Shown here: positions 24,001-39,000 of the stretch, piece by piece | Position numbering within the stretch: position 1 is the stretch's first letter | Layout of the letters: the number at the start of each line of letters is the position of its first letter | Assembly (NCBI RefSeq): GCF_026230105.1 | Contig: NC_079474.1 | Coordinates: forward strand, 2,180,187-2,244,186 | Reading direction: 5' to 3' | DNA: 64,000 nucleotides | From: Diorhabda sublineata | Lineage: Eukaryota > Arthropoda > Insecta > Coleoptera > Chrysomelidae | The notes under the pieces: generated by a model | Seen by the model: only the letters and a program-made list of their open reading frames with translations | Database searches by the model: none | What the model was told of the DNA's origin: nothing | Translations under genes and position numbers: made by a program

Positions 24001-27000
24001 ATATCAACTTTGACACCATATATCTCGTGTATTTGTATGTTTAACCGATTTATGATTTTTTTTCCTTATAAATTTATTATTTCTTAGTGCTTTCTTTGAA
24101 TTTGAAATCGATATCTTCATTATTTTGGTCGTACCGATTTTTCGAATCAATCCCCACACCTACTTTTGGTATATCAACTTTGACACACTGTATCTCGTAT
24201 ATTTGTTCGTTTAACCGAGTTATGATTTTTTTCCTTATAAAATGATTATTTCTTAGTGCTTTCTTTGAATTTGAAATCGATATCTTCATTATTTTGGTAG
24301 TACCGATTTTTCCAATCAATTCCCACACCTACTTTTGGTATATCAACTTTGACACACTGTATCTCGTATATTTGTACGTTTAACCGATTTATGATTTTTT
24401 TTCCTTATAAATTTATTATTTCTTAGTGCTTTCTTTGAATTTGAAATCGATATCTTCATTATTTTGGTCGTACCGATTTTTCGAATCAATCCCCACACTT
24501 ACTTTTGGTATATCAACTTTGACACACTGTATCTCGTATATTTGTTCGTTTAACCGAGTTATGATTTTTTTTTTATAAATTGATTATTTCTTAGTGCTCT
24601 CCTTGAATTTGAAATCGATATCTTCATTATTTTGGTAATAATGATTTTTTAAATCGAAACATGTTAAATTATAATCATACGCATTCACTGCAGTGTATTG
24701 GTTGAAACATGCTTTTAATAAATTTGTTTCAAATACCTTTTACCAATAATTGTTATATTTTTCAATTCAAAAAGAGTTTAAATCAAAAATATATGATGAA
24801 TTGGTGGTATATTAAAGAATTATGCATTTATATATTTGCCTCACGGTAAAATAATCAAATATGTACAATGTAAATGTTTATTCTCGATCAAAAAATTCGT
24901 TAATAAACCTCCTAGAACTATTTTCATCTAGATTCGGAGTATTATCAAATATCATAATTTTCATCACAACAACTTCAAGAGTACAAACCATAAATAAAGC
25001 CATAAAAACGTCCATGGGTGTAGCGCTAGGTTTGTAAGTGCTTTCAGGTGGATTATCATAAAAGGTTGCCAAACTTTCCACACTACCCAATAGACATGGA
25101 AATAAAAACATTATGTTTTGTCTTATTTGTTAAAACATACAACATATTCGATGTATTTATCGTAAACTTTTGTTTCTAAATACGAATTAACTGGATGGCA
25201 GTGAAATCTGTAATAAAAAAAACTATTCAATATACCGTATGTTAACAAATACCACATTTATAAGATATAAATAATCATTTGTCTCTATATGTTCGAAAAA
25301 CTTTTGTAACAACTGTACACGCATAATTAGTATTCGTAAAAACGCCGTGTCGACATCTATCGTTGAATAGATAATACATAATACTTTAAGATAGTTTTCT
25401 AGCTTGATTCATTTATGAAGTTTTATAAAAGTCAAATTTAAATATATGTCAAGTTTATTTACTCAATTAAATGATAAATATTTCAATTATAATATAAAAA
25501 AATAGATATATGATCATTTCTTTTTGGAAACATAGTCTTTTGTCCAAAATATTGGTAAATGAATTGATCATATTGAAAAATAAATTGTACTATTCAGATG
25601 ACATAAAACTAAATGATTTTATTAGAAAACACGTGGCAACATCTCACCGGTTCGTTAACGTCGTGTTATCTATATCTACGAGGGTTGACGAAATATTTAA
25701 TGTTAAAATATTATTTTTTCAAATTTAGTTTAGTTATTTATTCAAAGTATTAATAGTAATAAGTATGTGTATTAATAGTACTATTTATAATAAATTTAAC
25801 TGGTCTTACCTATTAAAATATCCATTTTGAGAACTTTTCAATACACCATACACAAAATATTATACCAATTTTTAATGGTACTAACGAAATCAATTAAAAA
25901 ATCAAGAACCTTATGAGTGTGGTACCGTTGATAATAAACACTGGTACTACCACAGAAAGTAAAAGTGGTACAGTAAGTACTTGTAGTCTCTTCAGATTAT
26001 ACAAGTTACTTTCGCGAAAAGTAGGTCAAGCCTAGGTCATTATAAATGAATTTTGTTATATAATATTTGTTCTGTTTTATTTATAATATATATACAGTGT
26101 TGTCCATAATTAATAAATATTTATACAAACATGGTACGAGGAGTTCAAAAAAGATATCAGTCGATCGGGAAAAAAATATAGATGGAAAATTGAGGAAAAT
26201 TCACGAAATATATAATCGCTTTTTGCATATTTATATCACAGAGGTGTTTTTTTTTGACTAAATTGTCAAAAAATTTAGGAATTGTAAAAAAATTGACATG
26301 CTTATATAATTTTGGCGATACGAGGAAATCTGGAGGATTGAGATCTGGAGGTTAAGGTGGATATTTAATTTCATACAACCACTTTTGTCTGGAGTCATTT
26401 TTTTTATATGAGGAGTTCAAAAATATATCGGTTGATGGGGAAAAAATATTATAGGTGGAAAATTGAGGAAAATTCACGAAAATTGGGTAGGAAACTAACA
26501 TGATTTTTGGATTTTTTGAACGAAAATTCATAATAGTCCAGGGATTTTTGCATATTTATATCACAGAGGTGTTTTAATTTACTAAAATGTCAAAAAATTC
26601 AGGAATTGTGAAAAAATTGACATGCTTATATAATTTTGGGGATAGGAGGAAATCTGGAGGATTGAGATCTGGAGGTTAAGGTGGATATTTAATTTCATAC
26701 AACCACTTTTGTCTGGAGTAATTTTTTTTATACGAGGAGTTCAAAAATATATCAGTTGATGGGGAAAAAATATTATAGGTGGAAAATTGAGGACAATTTA
26801 TGAAAATTGGATAGGAAACTCACATGATTTTTGGATTTTTTGAACGAAAATTTGTAATAGTCCAGGGATTTTTGCATATTTATATCACAGAGGTGTTTTT
26901 TTTTGACTAAAATGTCAAAAAATTTAGGAATTGTAAAAAAATTGACATGCTTATATAATTTTGGGGATAGGAAGAAATCTGGATGATTGAGATCTGGAGA

Positions 27001-30000
27001 TTAAGGTGGATATTTAATTTAATACAACCACTTTTGTCTGGAGTCATTTTTTTGATACGAGGAGTTCAAAAATATATCGGTTGATGAGGAAAAAATATTA
27101 TAGGTGGAAAATTGACGAAAATTCACGAAAATTGGGTAGGAAACTAACATGATTTTTGGATTTTTTGAACGAAAATTCATAATAGTCCAGGGATTTTTGC
27201 ATATTTATATCACAGAGGTGTTTTAATTTACTAAAATGTCAAAAAATTCAGGAATTGTGAAAAAATTGACATGCTTATATAATTTTGGGGATAGGAGGAA
27301 ATCTGGAGGATTGAGATCTGGAGGTTAAGGTGGATATTTAATTTCATACAACCACTTTTGTCTGGAGTAATTTTTTTTATACGAGGAGTTCAAAAATATA
27401 TCAGTTGATGGGGAAAAAATATTATAGGTGGAAAATTGAGGACAATTTATGAAAATTGGATAGGAAACTCACATGATTTTTGGATTTTTTGAACGAAAAT
27501 TTGTAATAGTCCAGGGATTTTTGCATATTTATATCACAGAGGTGTTTTTTTTTGACTAAAATGTCAAAAAATTTAGGAATTGTAAAAAAATTGACATGCT
27601 TATATAATTTTGGGGATAGGAAGAAATCTGGATGATTGAGATCTGGAGATTAAGGTGGATATTTAATTTAATACAACCACTTTTGTCTGGAGTCATTTTT
27701 TTGATACGAGGAGTTCAAAAATATATCGGTTGATGGGGAAAAAATATTATAGGTGGAAAATTGAGGAAAATTCATGAAAATTGGATAGGAAACTCACATG
27801 ATTTTTGGATTTTTTGAACGAAAATTTGTAATAGTCCAGGGATTTTTGCATATTTATATCACAGAGGTGTTTTTTTTTGACTAAAATGTCAAAAAATTTA
27901 GGAATTGTAAAAAAATTGACATGCTTATATAATTTTGGCGATAGGAGGAAATCTGGAGGATTGAGATCTGGAGGTTAAGGTGGATATTTAATTTCATACA
28001 ACCACTTTTGTCTGGAGTCATTTTTTTTATATGAGGAGTTCAAAAATATATCGGTTGATGGGGAAAAAATATTATAGGTGGAAAATTGAGGAAAATTCAC
28101 GAAAATTGGGTAGGAAACTCACATGATTTTTGGATTTTTTGAACGAAAATTTGTAATAGTCCAGGGATTTTTGCATATTTATATCACAGAGGTGTTTTTT
28201 TTTGACTAAAATGTCAAAAAATTCAGGAATTGTAAAAAAATTGACATGCTTATATAATTTTGGGGATAGGAGGAAATCTGGAGGATTGAGATCTGGAGGT
28301 TAAGGTGGATACTTAATTTCATACAACCACTTTTGTCTGGAGAGATTTTTTTTATACGAGGAGTTCAAAAATATATCGGTTGATGAGGAAAAAATATTAT
28401 AGGTGGAAAATTGACGAAAATTCACGAAAATTGGGAAGGAAACTCACATGATTTTTGGATTTTTTGAACGAAAATTTGTAATAGTCCAGGGATTTTTGCA
28501 TATTTATATCACAGAGGTGTTTTTTTTTGACTAAAATGTCAAAAAATTTAGGAATTGTAAAAAAATTGACATGCTTATATAATTTTGGGGATAGGAGGAA
28601 ATCTGGAGGATTGAGATCTGGAGGTTAAGGTGGATATTAATTTCATACAACCACTTTTGTCTGGAGTCATTTTTTTTATACGAGGAGTTCAAAAATATAT
28701 CGGTTGATGGGGAAAAAATATTATAGGTGGAAAATTGAGGAAAATTCATGAAAATTGGGTAGGAAACTCACATGATTTTTGGATTTTTTGAACGAAAATT
28801 TGTAATAGTCCAGGGATTTTTGCATATTTATATCACAGAGGTGTTTTTTTTTGACTAAAATGTCAAAAAATTCAGGAATTGTAAAAAAATTGACATGCTT
28901 ATATAATTTTGGGGATAGGAAGAAATCTGGATGATTGAGATCTGGAGATTAAGGTGGATATTTAATTTCATACAACCACTTTTGTCTGGAGTCAGTTTTT
29001 TTATATGAGGAGTTCAAAAATATATCGGTTGATGGGGAAAAAATATTATAGGTGGAAAATTGAGGAAAATTCATGAAAATTGGATAGGAAACTCACATGA
29101 TTTTTGGATTTTTTGAACGAAAATTTGTAATAGTCCAGGGATTTTTGCATATTTATATCACAGAGGTGTTTTTTTTTGACTAAAATGTCAAAAAATTCAG
29201 GAATTGTAAAAAAATTGACATGCTTATATAATTTTGGGGATAGGAAGAAATCTGGATGATTGAGATCTGGAGATTAAGGTGGATATTTAATTTCATACAA
29301 CCACTTTTGTCTGGAGTCAGTTTTTTTATATGAGGAGTTCAAAAATATATCGGTTGATGGGGAAAAAATATTATAGGTGGAAAATTGAGGAAAATTCATG
29401 AAAATTGGATAGGAAACTCACATGATTTTTGGATTTTTTGAACGAAAATTTGTAATAGTCCAGGGATTTTTGCATATTTATATCACAGAGGTGTTTTTTT
29501 TTGACTAAAATGTCAAAAAATTCAGGAATTGTAAAAAAATTGACATGCTTATATAATTTTGGGGATAGGAAGAAATCTGGATGATTGAGATCTGGAGATT
29601 AAGGTGGATATTTAATTTCATACAACCACTTTTGTCTGGAGTCAGTTTTTTTATATGAGGAGTTCAAAAATATATCGGTTGATGGGGAAAAAATATTATA
29701 GGTGGAAAATTGAGGAAAATTCATGAAAATTGGATAGGAAACTCACATGATTTTTGGATTTTTTGAACGAAAATTTGTAATAGTCCAGGGATTTTTGCAT
29801 ATTTATATCACAGAGGTGTTTTTTTTTGACTAAAATGTCAAAAAATTCAGGAATTGTAAAAAAATTGACATGCTTATATAATTTTGGGGATAGGAAGAAA
29901 TCTGGATGATTGAGATCTGGAGATTAAGGTGGATATTTAATTTCATACAACCACTTTTGTCTGGAGTCAGTTTTTTTATATGAGGAGTTCAAAAATATAT

Positions 30001-33000
30001 CGGTTGATGGGGAAAAAATATTATAGGTGGAAAATTGAGGAAAATTCATGAAAATTGGATAGGAAACTCACATGATTTTTGGATTTTTTGAACGAAAATT
30101 TGTAATAGTCCAGGGATTTTTGCATATTTATATCACAGAGGTGTTTTTTTTGACTAAAATGTCAAAAAATTTAGGAATTGTAAAAAAATTGACATGCTTT
30201 TTCAAAAAATTCTGCGATATCGTATTATTTTTAACATGAATGAATTAAGAAAACGTTAATATTAAATGGAATGAATCGGAATCCCATCGAGAAATCTTGA
30301 ATTGCATCTGTACCTACATAGGCCAAAAAAATCGACGTTTTCCCATAAGAACAAAGAAACATCTGCGGTCTTCTTCCTAGTTGTCGCGTTCTATATCACA
30401 GATTAGTTCAATTATCGGGTCACAATGATGGTCATAGGTTATGAAAATTACGATGAAACTGTCAGTGGAACAAGAAAAGACTATAGTTCGTTATTTATAT
30501 ATTATTTTTGTTTTCAGTAATCGTAGATCAAAAAGCAACGTCCATTGCGATGTATGCGGCGAATATTTCAGATCAATCGACCACATACTTAGCGGCAATA
30601 ATAGCGTGATTTGTTGGAAATGCGACAAAAAAGTATGTCAGAAAAGATGCGCCAGTCTAGACGTACAACAAAACAGATGGACGTGTAAAAATTGTTCAAG
30701 GCCACCGGAATCTTGGTTCCAAGGTGTTCTGTACGCCATTCGGCCAAACAAAAAAGGTGAATAATAAAAAAAAATGATATTTCTACTTCTATTTGACATA
30801 TTTACTTAGTACAACCCTGTCTACATTTCCTATTACGAATATATTTAGTTAATGCCTTTAGAAAAATGTTCTTTTAGAAAAGATTTGCGAAAAAATGGAC
30901 GAAAAAGGCGAAATAGATGTTCAGAAAAGCAGAGAGGAAGTTCGGGAATTTATTGAAAAATTAGTAAACTCCATGCTGGGCCAAAACGTCGACGATGCCA
31001 ATGTCACTAGATTATACAACGACGAACATTGTAAGTAACTTAACTTAAGCTTACCTAACCTCCCCTAATCTAATCCAATTTAAACTAACTTTATTTTCTG
31101 TTGGGGAATATCGTTTTTGTTGAAAAAATAACATTCCGAAGCTTATCAAGTCGGTTTCGAAGTTTTTTCAAAAATTCATATTCTCTAGAATCGTTTTGAA
31201 CCTTTTTAGATCATTCTTCAAAATTAAAAAAAACATCTAGAACAGCCTAGATTCGTGTTTTAACTGATTCGAAATATTTAAACACTACTTAAAACTTTCT
31301 AAATAACTCTCATTCATTTTAGACCTATCTGGAGTATTCTATTTAGATATCAGTCATTTTCGTCACAAAAACAACATTCTTATTAAATTTTGAAGGTTTT
31401 TTAGACGGTTCCAGACATTTTTAGAAGATTCTATAACAGTCTAGACCATTTAGAATCATTTTGATCTGATAAACGATCTTCAAATACTATATGAACTTTT
31501 TTCGTTACAAAAACAACTTTGTAATTAAATTTTGAAGGTTTTTAGACGGTTCCAGACATTTTTAGAAGATTCTATAACAGTCTAGACCATTTAGAATCAT
31601 TTTGATCTGATAAACGATCTTCAAATACTATATGAACTTTTTTCGTTACAAAAACAACTTTGTAATTAAATTTTGAAGGTTTTTTAGACGGTTCCAGACA
31701 TTTTTAGAAGATTCTATAACAGTCTAGACCATTTAGAATCATTTTGATCTGATAAACGATCTTCAAATACTATATGAACTTTTTTCGTTACAAAAACAAC
31801 TTTGTAATTAAATTTTGAAGGTTTTTAGACGGTTCCAGACATTTTTAGAAGATTCTATAACAGTCTAGACCATTTAGAATCATTTTGATCTGATAAACGA
31901 TCTTCAAATACTATATGAACTTTTTTCGTTACACAAACAACTTTGTAATTAAATTTTGAAGGTTTTTAGACGGTTCCAGACATTTTTAGAAGATTCTATA
32001 ACAGTCTAGACCATTTAGAATCATTTTGATCTGATAAACGATCTTCAAATACTATATGAACTTTTTTCGTTACAAAAACAACATTCTAATTAAATTTTGA
32101 AGGTTTTTTAGACGGTTCCAGACATTTTTAGAAGATTCTATAACAGTCTAGACCATTTAGAATCATTTTGATCTGATAAACGATCTTCAAATACTATATG
32201 AACTTTTTTCGTTACAAAAACAACATTCTAATTAAATTTTGAAGGTTTTTTAGACGGTTCCAGACATTTTTAGAAGATTCTATAACAGTCTAGACCATTT
32301 AGAATCATTTTGATCTGATAAACGATCTTCAAATACTATATGAACTTTTTTCGTTACACAAACAACTTTGTAATTAAATTTTGAAGGTTTTTAGACGGTT
32401 CCAGACATTTTTAGAAGATTCTATAACAGTCTAGACCATTTAGAATCATTTTGATCTGATAAACGATCTTCAAATACTATATGAACTTTTTTCGTTACAA
32501 AAACAACATTCTAATTAAATTTTGAAGGTTTTTTAGACGGTTCCAGACATTTTTAGAAGATTCTATAACAGTCTAGACCATTTAGAATCATTTTGATCTG
32601 ATAAACGATCTTCAAATACTATATGAACTTTTTTCGTTACACAAACAACTTTGTAATTAAATTTTGAAGGTTTTTAGACGGTTCCAGACATTTTTAGAAG
32701 ATTCTATAACAGTCTAGACCATTTAGAATCATTTTGATCTGATAAACGATCTTCAAATACTATATGAACTTTTTTCGTTACAAAAACAACATTCTAATTA
32801 AATTTTGAAGGTTTTTTAGACGGTTCCAGACATTTTTAGAAGATTCTATAACAGTCTAGACCATTTAGAATCATTTTGATCTGATAAACGATCTTCAAAT
32901 ACTATATGAACTTTTTTCGTTACACAAACAACTTTGTAATTAAATTTTGAAGGTTTTTAGACGGTTCCAGACATTTTTAGAAGATTCTATAACAGTCTAG

Positions 33001-36000
33001 ACCATTTAGAATCATTTTGATCTGATAAACGATCTTCAAATACTATATGAACTTTTTTCGTTACAAAAACAACATTCTAATTAAATTTTGAAGGTTTTTT
33101 AGACGGTTCCAGACATTTTTAGAAGATTCTATAACAGTCTAGACCATTTAGAATCATTTTGATCTGATAAACGATCTTCAAATACTATATGAACTTTTTT
33201 CGTTACACAAACAACTTTGTAATTAAATTTTGAAGGTTTTTAGACGGTTCCAGACATTTTTAGAAGATTCTATAACAGTCTAGACCATTTAGAATCATTT
33301 TGATCTGATAAACGATCTTCAAATACTATATGAACTTTTTTCGTTACAAAAACAACATTCTAATTAAATTTTGAAGGTTTTTAGACGGTTCCAAACATTT
33401 TTAGAAGATTCTATAACAGTCTAGACCATTTAGAATCATCTAGAATAGTCTACATTTATTTTTAACTAAATTGAAACATTTCTTGAAAGACGACTAGCCC
33501 TTTACATCTGTGTTATTTGTTTTTTTGAAAACTTTTTTTTGAAAATGTCTGTCTAAATGTAGTAAATTGGTTAGGTTAGGTTATATTGTTTTTTTTCATA
33601 AATTTTTCACTTTCAATACACTTGCAGACAATAATTTGTTCGATAAATATCATCGGGATCTTAGTATCGCTCTAAGAGAATTAGGAGCTGCGTTGCATAG
33701 CTCTATCATTAGTAAGTAGATTTTCAAAACCAAAAAAGCACGTTTATTTGAGCACAATAACTATTGCTTTACACATTCACGTAATTATTTGACAAAAAAA
33801 ACACGCAAAAACGACGTTTCTTAAAAAAGCATCCGGTTTCGAAGTCGTGACGTCATCGCTAAACTACTCGCAGAGATCAAGGTCGAATACACTAAGAAAA
33901 ATAAATATTTCCAAGTATTTTCATAATTTCGCCCTTATAATTAGGGTTTATCATAGATTTTTTAATTTTTTGTACTATTTTTCTCGTACTAATCCCATAT
34001 ACACATTTTATTATAGTATTCATAATTTTTCCTTGGTGTATATTTTTGTATTATTGAAGGTATATAACTGTGCTATTAGAACACTCACCCTGTATATTTC
34101 AAAATTTTTAAAAATATGTTTTCGTAACTTTTTTAATTCTTTTTCGTATGACATTTGACTTTGTCGCACAAATTCCGCACCCTATATACATTCACGTTTT
34201 ATTTTAGTATCGAAACTTTTTCTTAGTGTATATTTTTGATTTATTACTACTTAGAAAATTTGGTTCAAATAACGGAAACGAAAATAACGATAAAAATTTG
34301 AAGATATATAACTGTGTTATTAAAAAACTCACCCTGTATATTTCAAAATTTTTAAAAATATGTTTTCGTAACTTTTTTAATTCTTTTTCGTATGACATTT
34401 GACTTTGTCGCACAAATTCCGCACCCTATATACATTCACGTTTTATTTTAGTATCGAAACTTTTTCTTAGTGTATATTTTTGATTTATTACTACTTAGAA
34501 AATTTGGTTCAAATAACGGAAACGAAAATAACGATAAAAATTTGAAGATATATAACTGTGTTATTAAAAAACTCACCCTGTATATTTCAAAATTTTTAAA
34601 AATATGTTTTCGTAACTTTTTTAATTCTTTTTCGTATGACATTTGACTTTGTCGCACAAATTCCGCACTCTATATACATTCACGTTTTATTTTAGTATCG
34701 AAACTTTTTCTTAGTGTATATTTTTGATTTATTACTACTTAGAAAATTTGGTTCAAATAACGGAAACGAAAATAACGATAAAAATTTAAAAATTTGAAGA
34801 TATATAACTGTGTTATTAAAAAACTCACCCTGTATATTTCAAAATTTTTAAAAATATGTTTTCGTAACTTTTTTAATTCTTTTTCGTATGACAGTTGACT
34901 TTGCCGCACAAATTCCGCACCCTATATAGATTCACGTTTTATTTTAGTATCGAAACTTTTTCTTAGTGTATATTTTTGATTTATTACTACTTAGAAAATT
35001 TTGTCCAAATCACGGAAACGAAAATAATGATGAGAATATAAAAATTAGAAGATATATAACTGTGTTATTAAAAAACTCACCCTGTATATTTCAAAATTTT
35101 TGAAAAAATAAGTTTTTATAACTTTTTTAATTCTTTTTCGTATGACATTTGACTTTGCCGCACAAATTCCGCACCCTATATAGATTCAAGTTTTATTTTA
35201 GTATCGAAACTTTTTCTTAGTGTATATTTTTGATTTATTACTACTTAGAAAATTTTGTCCAAATCACGGAAACGAAAATAACGATGAGAATATAAAAATT
35301 TGAAGATATATAACTGTGTTATTAAAAAACTCACCCTGTATATTTCAAAATTTTTAAAAAAATAAGTTTTTATAACTTTTTTAATTCTTTTTCGTATGAC
35401 AGTTGACTTTGCCGCACAAATTCCGCACCCTATATAGATTCAAGTTTTATTTTAGTATCGAAACTTTTTCTTAGTGTATATTTTTGATTTATTACTACTT
35501 AGAAAATTTTGTCCAAATCACGGAAACGAAAATAACGATGAGAATATAAAAATTAGAAGATATATAACTGTGTTATTAAAAAACTCACCCTGTATATTTC
35601 AAAATTTTTGAAAAAATAAGTTTTTATAACTTTTTTAATTCTTTTTCGTATGACATTTGACTTTGCCGCACAAATTCCGCACCCTATATAGATTCAAGTT
35701 TTATTTTAGTATCGAAACTTTTTCTTAGTGTATATTTTTGATTTATTACTACTTAGAAAATTTTGTCCAAATCACGGAAACGAAAATAACGATGAGAATA
35801 TAAAAATTTGAAGATATATAACTGTGTTATTAAAAAACTCACCCTGTATATTTCAAAATTTTTAAAAAAATAAGTTTTTATAACTTTTTTAATTCTTTTT
35901 CGTATGACAGTTGACTTTGCCGCACAAATTCCGCACCCTATATAGATTCAAGTTTTATTTTAGTATCGAAACTTTTTCTTAGTGTATATTTTTGATTTAT

Positions 36001-39000
36001 TACTACTTAGAAAATTTTGTCCAAATCACGGAAACGAAAATAACGATGAGAATATAAAAATTAGAAGATATATAACTGTGTTATTAAAAAACTCACCCTG
36101 TATATTTCAAAATTTTTGAAAAAATAAGTTTTTATAACTTTTTTAATTCTTTTTCGTATGACATTTGACTTTGCCGCACAAATTCCGCACCCTATATAGA
36201 TTCAAGTTTTATTTTAGTATCGAAACTTTTTCTTAGTGTATATTTTTGATTTATTACTACTTAGAAAATTTTGTCCAAATCACGGAAACGAAAATAACGA
36301 TGAGAATATAAAAATTTGAAGATATATAACTGTGTTATTAAAAAACTCACCCTGTATATTTCAAAATTTTTGAAAAAATAAGTTTTTATAACTTTTTTAA
36401 TTCTTTTTCGTATGACATTTGACTTTGCCGCACAAATTCCGCACCCTATATAGATTCACGTTTTATTTTAGTATCGAAACTTTTTCTTAGTGTATATTTT
36501 TGATTTATTACTACTTAGAAAATTTTGTCCAAATCACGGAAACGAAAATAACGATGAGAATATAAAAATTTGAAGATATATAATTGTGTTATTAAAAAAC
36601 TCACCCTGTATATTTCAAAATTTTTAAAAAAATAAGTTTTTATAACTTTTTTAATTCTTTTTCGTATGACAGTTGACTTTGCCGCACAAATTCCGCACCC
36701 TATATAGATTCAAGTTTTATTTTAGTATCGAAACTTTTTCTTAGTGTATATTTTTGATTTATTACTACTTAGAAAATTTTGTCCAAATCACGGAAACGAA
36801 AATAACGATGAGAATATAAAAATTAGAAGATATATAACTGTGTTATTAAAAAACTCACCCTGTATATTTCAAAATTTTTGAAAAAATAAGTTTTTATAAC
36901 TTTTTTAATTCTTTTTCGTATGACATTTGACTTTGCCGCACAAATTCCGCACCCTATATAGATTCAAGTTTTATTTTAGTATCGAAACTTTTTCTTAGTG
37001 TATATTTTTGATTTATTACTACTTAGAAAATTTTGTCCAAATCACGGAAACGAAAATAACGATGAGAATATAAAAATTTGAAGATATATAACTGTGTTAT
37101 TAAAAAACTCACCCTGTATATTTCAAAATTTTTGAAAAAATAAGTTTTTATAACTTTTTTAATTCTTTTTCGTATGACATTTGACTTTGCCGCACAAATT
37201 CCGCACCCTATATAGATTCACGTTTTATTTTAGTATCGAAACTTTTTCTTAGTGTATATTTTTGATTTATTACTACTTAGAAAATTTGGTTCAAATAACG
37301 GAAACGAAAATAACAATATAAAAATTTGAAGATATATAACTGTGTTATTAAAAAACTCACCCTGTATATTTCAAAATTTTTAAAAAAATAAGTTTTTATA
37401 ACTTTTTTAATTCTTTTTCGTATGACAGTTGACTTTGCCGCACAAATTCCGCACCCTATATAGATTCACGTTTTATTTTAGTATCGAAACTTTTTCTTAG
37501 TGTATATTTTTGATTTATTACTACTTAGAAAATTTTGTCCAAATCACGGAAACGAAAATAACGACGAGAATATAAAAATTAGAAGATATATAACTGTGTT
37601 ATTAAAAAACTCACCCTGTATATTTCAAAATTTTTGAAAAAATAAGTTTTTATAACTTTTTTAATTCTTTTTCGTATGACAGTTGACTTTGCCGCACAAA
37701 TTCCGCACCCAATATACATTCACGTTTTATTTTAGTATCGAAACTTTTTCTTAGTGTATATTTTTGATTTATTACTACTTAGAAAATTTTGTCCAAATCA
37801 CGGAAACGAAAATAACGATGAGAATATAAAAATTTGAAGATATATAACTGTGTTATTAAAAAACTCACCCTGTATATTTCAAAATTTTTAAAAAAATAAG
37901 TTTTTATAACTTTTTTAATTCTTTTTCGTATGACAGTTGACTTTGCCGCACAAATTCCGCACCCTATATACATTCACGTTTTATTTTAGTATCGAAACTT
38001 TTTCTTAGTGTATATTTTTGATTTATTACTACTTAGAAAATTTTGTCCAAATCACGGAAACGAAAATAACGATGAGAATATAAAAATTTGAAGATATATA
38101 ACTGTGTTATTAAAAAACTCACCCTGTATATTTCAAAATTTTTAAAAAAATAAGTTTTTATAACTTTTTTAATTCTTTTTCGTATGACAGTTGACTTTGC
38201 CGTACAAATTCCGCACCCTATATAGATTCAAGTTTTATTTTAGTATCGAAACTTTTTCTTAGTGTATATTTTTGATTTATTACTACTTAGAAAATTTGGT
38301 TCAAATAACGGAAACGAAAATAACGATGAGAATATAAAAATTTGAAGATATATAACTGTGTTATTAAAAAACTCACCCTGTATATTTCAAAATTTTTAAA
38401 AAAATAAGTTTTTATAACTTTTTTAATTCTTTTTCGTATGACAGTTGACTTTGCCGCACAAATTCCGCACCCTATATAGATTCAAGTTTTATTTTAGTAT
38501 CGAAACTTTTTCTTAGTGTATATTTTTGATTTATTACTACTTAGAAAATTTGGTTCAAATAACGGAAACGAAAATAACAATGAGAATATAAAAATTTGAA
38601 GATATATAACTGTGCTATTAAAAAAACTTACCCTGTATATTTCAAAATATTTTTAAAAACACTTTTGTTTTCGATTTTTTTTCGTATGGCAATTACGCAC
38701 TTATTTTGTACCCTATATACACATTTTATTACAGTATACTTATAAAAGAAACTTCTTAGTGTAGTAATTTCCCGAAAAGTTGCTCGAGATGTCAACGCCA
38801 CCTATTAAACGGTAGCATCATTAAAGTTATAGATTTTTGTTTGGGACAATTTGGTTTCTTCGAAAAATTTTTTTTATTAGTAAATATCGTCGTGGTCATG
38901 TATTTGCATACCTATAATGGGTTCAATGGTAATGAGAAGTATTTATTTCCATTATTGAACTCTATACCAAATAGAAATCTTGAAAAAAATACAAAACAAC